This document shows, piece after piece, positions 48,741-59,110 of a DNA stretch of 64,000 nt. Position 1 is the stretch's first letter. Every line of letters starts with the position of its first letter. Both the position numbers and the translations under genes were made by a program. Below the pieces are notes generated by a model, which ran no database searches, was not told the origin of the DNA, and worked only from the letters and a program-made list of their open reading frames with translations. Source of the stretch: Zonotrichia leucophrys gambelii (lineage: Eukaryota; Chordata; Aves; Passeriformes; Passerellidae); NCBI RefSeq assembly GCF_028769735.1, contig NC_088178.1, forward strand, positions 24,130,357-24,194,356. The letters run 5' to 3'.

Positions 48741-50529
48741 GTAAGTTGCCACACCTCCATGGAATTATTTTCCAGTGGGAGGAAAAACAAACACCTAAGG
48801 CAAAGGACACACCAAAAAAGGACCGGGACCAGAGGGACTCTCTCTTGATCATAGAATGGGTTTTCCTCAGTCACAAAAGGTCCAAGAGGCTGACAAAGCC
48901 TCAGGAGCTGATAGCAGAACTGATCCGGAAAGCAAGGACCCGGATCAGGGAGTTAGCAGGATGTGATTTTAAGTGCATTCACATTCCAGTTGAGTTAAAA
49001 TCAGGTCAAAATACTATGAAAATACTGGAACAATTGTTTCAAGAAAATGAAGTGTTGCAGTTTGCTCTGGATTCCTACTCAGGACAATTTTCAGTAGCAC
49101 GGCCCGCTTGCAAATTGTTTGAACAAGATGTTCAATTTACTTTAAAATTAAGAACTGCTCTAAGTAGGAGACCTTTAAAAAGGGCTCTAACTGTCTTTAC
49201 AGATGCGTCCGGGAGGTCACACAAGTCTGTTATGACTTGGAAAGATCCTCAAACCCAGCAGTGGGAGACGGACATTGCTGAGGTGGAAGGTTCACCTCAA
49301 GTTGCTGAATTGGCTGCAGTTGTTAGGGCTTTTGAAAGGTTCTCAGAACCATTTAATCTGATTACAGACTCTGCATACGTGGCAGGAGTAGTATCCAGAG
49401 CAGATCAAGCAATACTGCAAGATGTATCTAACATTGCACTTTTTGAATTGCTCTCAAAACTGGTAAAGTTAGTCACTCACCGAGAGCAACCCTTTTATGT
49501 GATGCATGTCAGGTCACACACTGACTTGCCAGGGTTTATCGCTGAAGGCAACAGAAGGGCAGATGCTCTTGCTGCACCTGCAGTGATGGCCACTCTCCCA
49601 AATGTTTTTGAACAGGCAAAAATCAGCCACCAGCTTTTCCACCAAAATGCACCTGGCCTGGTTCGCCAGTTTAACATCACTCGAGAACAGGCCAAAGCGA
49701 TTGTGGCCACGTGCCCAAATTGCCAACAACATGCACTCCCTACAGTGAGTACGGGAGCAAACCCAAGGGGACTGAACAGTTGTGAACTGTGGCAAACAGA
49801 TGTAACACACATACAGGCTTTTGGACGGCAGAAATATGTTCATGTTAGTGTAGATACCTTTTCTGGAGCGGTCTATGCTTCTGCCCACACAGGAGAGTCA
49901 TCCATTGATGCTATTAAGCACCTCTTACAGGCTTTTTCTTTCATGGGCATCCCCAACGACCTGAAAACTGATAATGGGCCTGCTTATAAATCCAAGGAAT
50001 TCGGGAGCTTCTTGCAGCAATGGGGAGTAGAGCACAAAACTGGCATCCCCTACTCCCCTACAGGTCAAGCCATTGTAGAAAGAACTCACCGTGATATTAA
50101 AAGGGTCCTGGACCAGCAACAACAGGTTCTGAAGGTAGAACCTCCCCACATCCGGTTATCCAGGGCGCTATTCACAATAAATTTTCTGAATTGTTCTTTT
50201 GACAGCCTGAACCCTCCCATCCTACGCCACTTTGGGGGGAACAGTCACAGGTTGATGAAAGAAAAACCTCCAGTTTTAGTAAAGGACCCTGAGACTTGGA
50301 AAATGGTGGGACCTTACAAATTGGTTACTTGGGGACGTGGATACGCCTGTGTGTCCACCCCCTTGGTTTAAGGTGGGTTCCTTCCAAATGGGTAAAGCCC
50401 TATGTTCCCAAAGTCTCAGAGAAATCTGCAGAAGCACCCCAGGTTGCTCACGCTGCCTGGAGAAGAAAACGCCGCGCACGTTCTCTGGAGGAAATTCCAT
50501 TTAAGCCTCCTATCTGGAATAGTTTGTAA
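48704..50529 (+). pseudogene. pol: ERV pol: RNase H and integrase
   Basis: A 555-codon frame to 50371 carries the RT connection domain. RNase H follows, with acidic sites at FTDASG (about 49196), AELAAV (about 49300), TDSAY (about 49363) and RRADALA (about 49555). Integrase follows that: an HHCC zinc region (about 49640-49732), then the DDE core with Asp in WQTDVTH (about 49793), Asp in KTDNGPAY (about 49966) and Glu in VERTH (about 50077). Near 50360 the frame breaks. The C-terminal SH3-like strand WVPSKWVKPYVP and a basic tail continue in another frame to 50529. All catalytic residues are present. Confidence 0.93.
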
Positions 50530-50595
50530 TATATGTTTGTCTCAAGTTTTTGTACCAGTTTAGATCCCACTGTTCGTGTGTAGCCTCGAGACGTC

Positions 50596-50996
50596 ATGAG
50601 ACCGAGCCTGCTTCTCGTCCTACTCGTGATCGTCCCACCTGCGATCTCCTGCATAGTCCCGCAGCCCAAACCACGAATGGACTACCTTGACAAAGGCTCT
50701 CAGACATCAACAGAGAAACTGACAACGAGCTGAATGGACTTTTCAATGGCTGGGGACTCTCGGGCTGGTTGGGATCTATTCTGAAAACTGTAATTTTAGT
50801 GCTGTTTATTTTAGTTGTAGTTATTGTAGTTTTTAGCATTGTTTTTGGAGTAATCAGACGCATGGTTCTCAAGTTAATCTCAAACTCATCTCCCCCTCCT
50901 GAAGTCTACCATTTAGAAGCCCTCAGTGCTCCAGTGGATGACCTGGAAGCCTCAGTAGAATCATTCTGCACCATAAACACAGCCCTCTCTTTTTAA
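50596..50996 (+). pseudogene. env: ERV env: signal peptide joined to membrane anchor by a large deletion
   Basis: An ATG at 50596 begins a typical signal peptide (a basic MRPS start, then a Leu/Val-rich core ending near a Cys). About 30 codons in, the surface subunit is missing. The sequence resumes in another frame with the end of the transmembrane subunit: an FNGWGLSGW-like juxtamembrane stretch near 50735-50766, a hydrophobic span of about 26 residues (50781-50860), and a cytoplasmic tail ending at TAA 50994-50996. Receptor-binding, cleavage-site and fusion regions are absent. The env start frame hits a stop at 50731-50733. Confidence 0.85.
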
Positions 50997-51004
50997 ACAA
51001 AACT

Positions 51005-51013
51005 AGGGGGAGA
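51005..51013 (+). other. ERV polypurine tract
   Basis: AGGGGGAGA lies directly upstream of the 3' LTR. It is the expected plus-strand primer site for reverse transcription. Confidence 0.8.
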
Positions 51014-51016
51014 TGT

Positions 51017-51508
51017 TGTGGTGTGTTGCAATATCCTGTTTTACCTTCTCCCTTCCCCCTCGCCCTCGCTGAGTGTGCCCTGTCAATCAGGCTAACATAC
51101 CAGCAAGGCGTCGTGTGATAGGTGTCCCTAGTACCTTGAGACCCTGCCCCTTCACCTGGTTGGTGACTCACCTGTCCCCTCCCCTTCCCTGTCCTGAGCT
51201 TAAAATGTGAATCAGACCATGCGGCTTCATTCTGTTACCAGCAGTGGCCCAGTGCAGACGTATCTGTACTCATGGAATAAACATCTGGCTACCTTCTAGC
51301 AGAATCCATTCCCTTTCTCTCCACCATCGCCAGAAGCTTTCTCCTGAGGAGAACGGAGTCCTGTCTTGTGCCCCGCTGCACTTTGCCGCCAGCCAAGGTA
51401 CCTCTGGGGTTAAACACCACAGTGCTGCCTCTGGCCAAGCAGCGAAGGTCAGAACTGGCCTAGGCACCATCTAACTGGTTATATTGGGATACATATTTCA
51501 ATACCACA
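51017..51508 (+). mobile_element. ERV 3' LTR
   Basis: A region of about 490 bp bounded by the short inverted repeat TGTGGT...ACCACA, immediately after the polypurine tract. It has a TTAAAA TATA-like box near 51201 and an AATAAA polyadenylation signal (51276-51281). Pyrimidine-rich U3 sequence fills the first 180 bp. The start could instead be TGTTGTGG at 51014 and the end CA at 51500; the terminal repeats favour the limits given. There is no matching 5' LTR beside gag. Confidence 0.85.
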
Positions 51509-53945
51509 CGTTTTTTATTCTCCAGCAAAGAGGTGATTTTAGCATTGTTTTACCAAATAAACATTTTCCTTTCATGTAGCTGTGCCCTTCTGTGGGCAAG
51601 CACTCAGCTCCTCCTCCCAAATTATGACAGCTCAGTGACTGACCAGAGGCTTTGGCAATCTTCTATGGGCCAATGACTTGAAACCAAACCTCTCTCTTGC
51701 AAATAATTCCAGAATAAAATGTAACTGAGGGCTGTGTAAACAATGATTTAGGAGGGCAAAATACATTTTACTTTTCTATAGCTCTCTGCATTCTACAGTG
51801 TTTACAGGAGTTAAAATCTAGTTTAGTCATTAATCAGGTGTGAATCAAAGAAACTCAGGAGATGCTGTTGTTGAGAAAGTAGAATTATTTTCACACAAAG
51901 AATCATTTTCCTCATTCTAACTTCTTAATATCTTCAATAAACAAACCCATTATTTTGAATTGTATCAAGAAATTTTCATCTGTAATACAGCTCAAACAAA
52001 AAATACTAAAATGCTAAAGTCAGTGTGGTATTTTAAATACACATCTAGTGTGTTCATTGCCATAATGCAATACTGTAAATGCCAAAAAAGTGAATCACTG
52101 ATATATAATTTTAAAATGCCAGTGATTTCCCAGCTGTCACTGATCTTGGAAAATTTCCCCAGTAGCATGTGGAGATCAATAATTGTTTACAGACTTTTTA
52201 GTCCCAGTTTATAAGGAGGGTATCACTGTGGACTATGTCAAATCTTTTAACTGTGAAGTTTAAGCCTGGTTTCACATGAATCTATGCAAAAGCCCATCAC
52301 CCTAAAGAAACGCAAGAATGATGATCCAGGGAACTACTTCTTGTCCTCTGGGACAATAATGCTGCAAGTCTGCAGGAGTCATTCCTGAAGAAAGAAAGGT
52401 GGTTAGAAGTGGTATGCAGCATGGCTTTTCCAAGGTTTGCCCAACCTGACCAAGCCTAACGACCTTCTGTGATGCCCTGGAAGATGTGCCAAGGCAGAGC
52501 TGTAGATGTTGCCTGCCTTGCCTTCAGCAAGGCTTTCAGCATGGTCCCCACAGCAGCCTCTATCACATCCTCAACCAACTGATTTCAGTGTTGACCCTGA
52601 TCTGAGCAGTTTGCACTAGAAAACCTCCTAAAGTCTGTTCCAACTGAATGATTCTATGGTTGTGAGAAAGAGGCTTTTCAAAGTTCACCTTTGCCATCCA
52701 TCCTATCCTTAGGTTTTCCCTATACATGTGTAGTTCTGGGCTGATGTCAAAAGTAAGTAAATTAACATGTCCTCCTCATCCTTGTAGCTCAGAAGCAGGT
52801 TCAAGATCAATACCCTGTGCATGCTGATCCCAAATTCCATGGCAACGTTAATGTATCCCATTAGCAGAAAATACCCTTCTCACTCACTGTTTTTCTCTCC
52901 TTGCACACATATTTATGTGAAAGTGGGTAAAGAACCTTTCTCTGCTGAATCCAGATGATTTTCTATTCAATGTTTTTCAGAAAAGGTACTGAAAAATAAT
53001 TTTGTCTTTGATTATGTCTCTTTACAGCTTATTCATCAATGTTTTTGGTTATGGTAGATCAATTCTCTTCTGTGCTCATCCACTTCTCTTTTGTTTCATC
53101 TAATTTTTCATCAGCTGTGTCTTTTCCTTATTTAACTGAAATGAGAGCTCAGGTTTCACACGCATCACTGTGTCCATAGCTCTAAACATTAATTGGATAA
53201 GAAACTGTGATACAAATTGGTAAAAGGGCATGCTATATCCCAACACTGTAAAGAAATGGGAGTTCTGCGCTGTTCTTGTGAAACCAAAAATTTAATTCTA
53301 TTACTCCATGCAGTGAAGTCAAACTCACTGAATCTGGTGTCCCCTACAACCTTTCAGAGGTTTCCTCTCTTCACAGCTACATTTGTACTGCAAACTCCCT
53401 GCTTAGCAAACCAGGCATTGCAGGCACTCCTCGAAATGAACAATAACACTGCAGTGTAGTCATTTGTCACAGAACTGCACACTCTAAATGTGACACTATT
53501 TAGCAAATAGTAGAAATGTATACTGGAAATGAACCATATATTTTCTTCCTAATTCCTTTATTAAGAGTGGTTAAACACATTAAGTTGTGCAGTTTCATAT
53601 CCAAGGTCTTATTTTCAGCATTATAAAACACTGCCAGAAAGTATTTAAACCTTCTTTGTGTGTATCATCATAAAGAAAAAAATCTGAATGGTAAGGAAAA
53701 CTTCCAAACATACAGATTTAAAGTGGCAACTGGAATTCTCCAAATTTGTGCAATTAAAACAACATAAAATGGAATTTCTAAGATATATATACAAAATGAT
53801 TAAGCATGAAAACAGCCAGAAGGCTTTTTGGGGCAATGTATAGCATACATTGGTGGCTGTGCCACAAACTGAAGCCAAACCAACTTCTTTTAAGCCCATG
53901 AGAAATCCAACACTTTTCCTAAGGTGCAGTACCGTGTATATCAAT
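51503..53945 (+). repeat. Long direct repeat, copy B (right of the ERV)
   Basis: The second copy starts at, or within 6 bp of, the end of the ERV 3' LTR and ends at the point matching the copy A/ERV boundary. It is about 500 bp longer than copy A because of indels. It contains a CR1 fragment (about 52395-52665, plus strand) with a TTCAGCAAGGCTTTCAGCAT reverse-transcriptase stretch and a GAATGATTCTATGG 3' end. No open frame of interest. Its divergence from copy A is greater than the decay seen in the ERV between them. Confidence 0.85.
52395..52665 (+). mobile_element. Internally shortened CR1 LINE inside copy B
   Basis: It carries the CR1 reverse-transcriptase stretch TTCAGCAAGGCTTTCAGCAT followed by GGTCCCCACAGCAGCC. 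It then jumps to a 3' end reading CCTAAAGTCTGTTCCAACTG and AATGATTCTATGG. The equivalent region of copy A (about 44440-44640) is more decayed. The CR1 therefore predates the duplication. Confidence 0.75.
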
Positions 53946-55767
53946 AGTGGAAGCAGTTTAAACACTTTCAAACAGAAAAAAACATCTTAAAAGTCCAGAA
54001 AGATATAAACAACATAGTCTTCTTTATCCTTGCTCCTTTTTTCACTCCTGGCTATGCAAACTAGAAAAAAAGTAGAAGGTTGTGATAGCAGTGGAAGACT
54101 CACCAAAATACATTTCCAAACTAAGAAAAAATATTTAAATTGGTATAAAAAAAATCAATAGTTATACTGACAGTTGAAGGCAGAGTGAATACGAAGTCAT
54201 GTGGCTCTGAGGCCTGATCTTTTAAGCTGCTCCTAATTAAATGCAGCTTTGCTCTTACTGGATGTTAAGAGCTTTCCAGGTTACTGCCCGTATTAAAGGA
54301 AAATTAGATACTTATCTGTATGAATGTTGCAAAGTTGATTGAAAAAAGATAATGTGTGAAGACTGTGTCAAAAAATAATATTGCTGATTCATTCTAATGT
54401 GCTTAGACATTCCTGAACTCTGATAGTTCATCCGTACCTCATAGTATGGGTCATAATCCTTAGCAGATAAATGCTTAATCCCAGATAAATCGTAATAAAT
54501 CCAAATGAGATTAGACCTTTACCAAAATACCCAATGAGTGCTGTAAAAACATCTTTGAGTGACTGTGATACATCAGTGGGAGTCACCAACTGAATTCTTT
54601 ACAGAATAGCAGAGAAGGTGCAATAATACTTAAAAGCAAAGCAGAACTGTTCTGATCAGCACCACTCGGGGGCTGGTGTTGAGTGCTCTTCACCAGCCTC
54701 CCTTCTTAACAATATTCCTCTGATCTGCAAGGCTTCATGGTTTACATCAGTGTTCTGTCAAAGTCACCTACTTTCTGAAACAAATGTTTTATTTATCTCC
54801 TCCTTCCCACTCCTACTATTGTGAATCTGAATAAAACCTGCAGGAGCCTTAAGGCTAAAACATTCAGAGGCATCCACTGGCATTTTCATCCCCTCTGCAT
54901 TCATAGCTTATGATATCAGGTTAACTCGTTAAGTATTTACAGTAAAGGACATCTTTGCATACCATTTTAGAAAATCAAAAAGCCACAGTTACTGAAATCC
55001 ATGGTTCTATGACTGAGTAAATGTGTTAGAGATGGACAAAAATATAAGAAAAGTGTTTGCTGCTAAAATCTGAGATTGCTATGAAAATCTAGACTCTTTA
55101 CCTGGAAGAAATTCTGCCTGCCTTTACTTGTGACACAAATATAACCTCTTAACCTGCTAAAAGTAAACAAAAGGCTGTTGTCTTGAATAAAAAGTACTTC
55201 AGCTACATTTTTAAGTTTTTTATTCTGTACTAATAAAACCTCCAAGAAATTCTATTATAAAAATTGTGTCGCCTTACATCCAGCGATTTAGAGGAAAAAT
55301 CATTACAAGAAATCACTATTTAATAAATTGCAACCTGAATTAAATTACAATTGTGAATGAAGGTGCCCATGGAAGTCAGAGGTCCATTAGCATTACTGAA
55401 CATACTCAGAGTCGTGATCCTGGGACATTGACTTCATGGGAGTTTTGACTGTGGGAAGAATTAAAGTTTGTATCTGATGTCCTCAAAGCCTTTGATGTGT
55501 TTATAGCTTTTATAGGTCAGTTGCAAAGATAAGCTTTGTAATGGCTTTCTACACTTACCCTGGAAAAGCACTTACACTCTCTTTCCATTGCTTAAAATAC
55601 AGAACTATTTACTTCTGACACTTGCTATTTGTTCTAAACACCGCAGTGTGCATTACCCGTGTATCGATTCACAAAGCAGCCTCTGAACGGGCAATTTCCT
55701 CGCCCTGCTCTGACCGCCCAGAGAAGCCCCCAGATGTTGTCATGTCTGCTGCCATTTCATCATCGGG
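53946..55767. other. Intergenic DNA, no feature recognised
   Basis: AT-rich sequence between the ERV-flanking repeat and the minisatellite. I found no exon, CR1 or LTR here. Open frames are short. Confidence 0.6.
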
Positions 55768-56154
55768 TGATGCGAGCACAGCTCTGCCCTGGGTGCTGTG
55801 ATTGTAGCAGTGACCTGGGCAAGGATGCAAATACAGCTCTGCCCTGGGTGCTGTGATTGTAGCAGTGACCTGGGCAAGGATGCAAATACAGCTCTGCCCT
55901 GGGTGCTGTGATTTTAGCAGGGACCTGGGTAGGGATGTGAGCACAGCTCTGACCTGGGTGCTGTGATTTCAGCAGTGACCTGGGTAAGGATGCAAACATA
56001 GCTCTGCCCTGGATGCTGTGATTGTAGCAGTGACCTGGGTAAGGATGCAAACATAGCTCTGCCCTGGATGCTGTGATTGTAGCAGGGACCTGGGTAAGGA
56101 TGCGAGCACAGCTCTGCCCTGGGTGCTGTGATTTCAGCAGTGACCTGGACAAGC
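55768..56154. repeat. Minisatellite, seven copies of a 55-bp unit
   Basis: A unit beginning ACAGCTCTGCCCTGGGTGCT, followed by GTGATTGTAGCAGTGACCTG, starts at 55778, 55833, 55888, 55943, 55998, 56053 and 56108. A partial unit precedes the first copy. Copies differ by a few substitutions, falling into subtypes such as GCAAATA versus GCGAGCA ends. All units keep the 55-bp length. The minus strand stays open across it in more than one frame, giving an apparent 202-codon repetitive frame that I regard as a by-product. Confidence 0.95.
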
Positions 56155-58299
56155 ATTTCTCACTGGCAGTTCCCTCCATCTGGCCCAGGCTTCCCGCCTC
56201 CTGCAGATTCCGTTGTTGGTGGCTCCGAGGAGACAAAGGAACGGGGCGGGCTGTGGGAGGAGAATGGTGAGCAGGGTGCTCAGGTAGAGACAGAGACACA
56301 GAGGAACACAGGTGATCTCTGGCGCAGGTGCAGAATGAGCACTCGCGTCCTCTGAGCTGAGACTTCACTGCCTACAACACACGACTCATTTCTCTGAAGG
56401 AGAAAAGTAAGTTCTTATTTTAGAAGGTGTTTTTGTTGGTGTTTCACCATGTAACTAAGAAATGAAGTAGCATGAAAATGAACTAAATCTTTTACTTTGT
56501 GTAGTCTCTAAATCATGCACTGGCAACATTCAGTTATAAGAAACATTCACAATTACTTCTTATTTGAGCAGATCTACCTGGAATTCTCTTTCCATAATAA
56601 CTACATTGGTCTTTACACTTCTCAAGGGTACAGAAGGCTTTTCTATGACTATTTTTGGTTACATTTTTAAAGAGTTGGTAGCAATATCCTCTGAATCCAA
56701 ACTTGCATCATCAAGCCAATGCCACATAATGATCATTAGTTGTACAACAGTGTAGATCTTTCTCTACACCTGTGGAGAAACATTTGCACTGTACCCTGAT
56801 CCAGTAGGAACTATAAAATAATAGATGCACATTTTTGGAGCATCAAGTAATTTTTTTTTTTTTTTCTTGAGACCTAAAACTTCTAGGCAAATAACTGAAA
56901 TCCTGAGTAGTGCAGCCTGGGTATGCCACAAATAAAAAAAGCTGTGTAAGAGATGTCATTTTCTTGGGCATACAGAGCTCAAAGTGAAATGCTTTTAGAA
57001 AAGCTCTTGTCTAATGTGGTGATACCTTATCATTTAATGGATTGATGCCCTTTTCCTGGCTGTTGTTTGCAGCTAGACTTCTCAGTTTTTAAGAGTATCA
57101 ATACCTCTTCAGAAGTTGTAGAGGCTGTAAGTCAGGAAGGATTTTCCATCATTCTGTCAAAATAAACACAAGGAAAATATCCAGCGCACCTAAAAGTACA
57201 GCAACACTACTTTGGGTGGGAGAGAAGCACTCTGAGACCAGGACACTGGGAAGGGGCAGATGATTTAATATAAGAGTGCTGTGAGAAAGTCAAACTTGTG
57301 TACAGGAAAACAAATAATCTTACTTTAGCTTTGTCTGGATTCCTGACAATGACATTTCCTATCTCCTCTGTTTAGAATAATTCATGTATTTTAGGGGTTG
57401 CCTGCACAGAGTGTATCACAGATCTTTTCCCTATGTGATAGCATGTCTCTAAAACAAGAGAATTTGGACCAAACTAATAGACAGATGAAGCCAAACAAAC
57501 AAATTGCTGCTATGCTAATTTCTGAAACAGATGGCTCTGATCCAGCATTTGCTGGGAAATGCAATTCCTTGTCAATCTAACACAGAATCATGTCTGCCTT
57601 TCTGTAATCCTGTATGAATAGCATATAGGGATGAATCTGGCTCAAGATACTCCACCCACAGCTAAATTTATACACAAAGAAACTGAAAATCAAAGTGCAT
57701 AAACAAGTACAAATTCTGCCGTCCGTACTGGAAGCGGAGATTGGACCCTGTTTTGATGTTTCAGGTATAGATCTTCAAAAGGCCCAAGATGTTCAGTCTT
57801 ACTTCACTTTGTGGTAGAAATAGCCTTGAAATTAATGCTAGTTGTATATATGGCTTGCAGCACTGAAGTAAAGCAGGCAAGCTAGAAGCCTTTCATTCTT
57901 TTAGAAGGTATTTTATTTAAATATCTGAGATTCTGTTACTTTTAGCCAAGGTACCAGAAACAAAAATAAGTCAGCAAAAAGGTAAATAATTTCACACCCA
58001 GGTTCCTGACCAGGCCACAGCTGAGGCTGTGGGTCTAGCTCAGCTTCTTCAGACAGTCTGTCTTCACTGCTGCTGCATCTTCATCTAAATTTAGCCTAAT
58101 GTTAAGGATGACCTACACAGCAAGAAAATAAACTGTTTGAAAAAATATAGGACAAAGCTTATGTCTAAGGAAAAGCTTCCCACAACGTTCTATTTGTGGC
58201 ACACGATCATACATTTGTGTCACATCATCTTATCCTTTCCTTGATTGAAAAAGAGGCTTTTTAACCTACTGAAAATTCTTTCTCATACATCTTCACAGC
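56155..58299. other. Intergenic DNA with a moderately GC-rich start
   Basis: The first 250 bp after the minisatellite are GC-richer and end in AGAAAA followed by GTAAGTTC near 56406, a strong donor-like site on the plus strand. No upstream acceptor or coding frame supports an exon. The rest is AT-rich, with a long T-run near 56851-56867, and I recognise nothing in it. Confidence 0.5.
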
Positions 58300-59110
58300 C
58301 GAGGGTCACGGGCCCAGTCAGAGACAGGGGGAAAGCACAAACCTCACTCTGCCCGCCGCACTTCATTAATTTCCATCCCCACACCGGTAGCCACCTGCGA
58401 GGGAGCGGAACTGTGCGGACCCTCCTGATTGCGTAACCCCGGCTCTGGCTGTTTCCTCCCGCCCCCCACACGTGTTCCCTCTCCGCGGCCGGGGTTTGCA
58501 CAGCTGCCGCGGGTTATGTGTGCTATAAGAGTCCTGTCCCCGAGTGCGGCCAGCGGGGCATGGTGGTGCCGCCTCACGTTACCGCCTAACGCCCCGCCAG
58601 CCTGCGCGGGAGACCCCGTCGGCGCCAGCGCCACGTGCGGCTGCGCGCCCCTCTCGAGGCCGTCCCGCGGCGGCGGAAGATGCGCGGCCGGAGCGCGGTG
58701 AGAGAGCGGAGCCGGGGCGGGCGAGAGGGCGGCGGTGGGGACGGGATGGGGCGCAGCGGCCTTGCCGCCTTCTCCTGTCGGCCAGCGCTCCCGGGGCGCG
58801 GAGGTTGAACCCCCCTCTCCCTCTTCCCGTGCCGCCCGGAGCGGGCCCGCCGCGCTCGGAACGGTTTGGGTGATGCCGCCTAAACAAAAGGCTTGGCGTT
58901 CATTCCGCTCTAAACAAAAGGCTTACTTTTATTTTTGAATAACCAAAAAGTAATTTTGCACTGTGTTTATTAAATTAGAGGTTTTTTAGAATGGAAATTG
59001 ATCCATCGGAGGCTGGCGGGGTGCGGCCTCTGGGCAGCAGGACCGGAGGATCCGCCGGGGCGGGGACCGGGCCGCTCCCCGTGGCCGAGCACCCCCGGCG
59101 TCCGTGCCCG
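58300..59110 (+). promoter_or_regulatory. Second CpG island, candidate plus-strand promoter
   Basis: A dense CpG region isolated in AT-rich DNA, about 27 kb upstream of the AGBL4 island. It contains a CACGTG E-box (about 58468), a CTATAAGAG TATA-like element (about 58521), and an ETS-like GGCGGAAG directly before an ATG at 58680. That ATG opens six codons followed by GTGAGA, a plausible donor at 58698. In mammals the gene upstream of and divergent from AGBL4 is ELAVL4, which has alternative distal first exons. This island could be such a promoter, or that of an unrecognised transcript. Neither orientation nor gene is proven. Confidence 0.6.
58880..58924. repeat. Repeated 15-mer, 30 bp apart
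   Basis: CTAAACAAAAGGCTT occurs at 58880 and again at 58910 on the AT-rich shoulder of the second CpG island. A short local duplication. Confidence 0.8.

Larger units (their letters stand above)
45655..51508 (+). mobile_element. Class II (alpha/beta-like) endogenous retrovirus, 5'-truncated and env-deleted
   Basis: A proviral remnant of about 5.9 kb with gag, pro, pol, a fragment of env and a 3' LTR in normal order. The single CX2CX4HX4C zinc knuckle, LVDTGAD protease, YMDD reverse transcriptase and A-AAA-AAC gag-pro slip site place it in class II. There is no 5' LTR, primer-binding site or gag start; copy A of the flanking repeat takes their place. At least five reading-frame breaks were seen (gag near 45.97 kb, pre-protease near 47.33 kb, pol near 48.56, 48.72 and 50.36 kb), plus a large env deletion. 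It cannot produce virus. Long intact stretches indicate moderate rather than great age. Confidence 0.95.

Noticed and set aside
55760..56368. 202-codon minus-strand frame
   Set aside because: It is mostly a translation of the 55-bp minisatellite, with no non-repeat domain.
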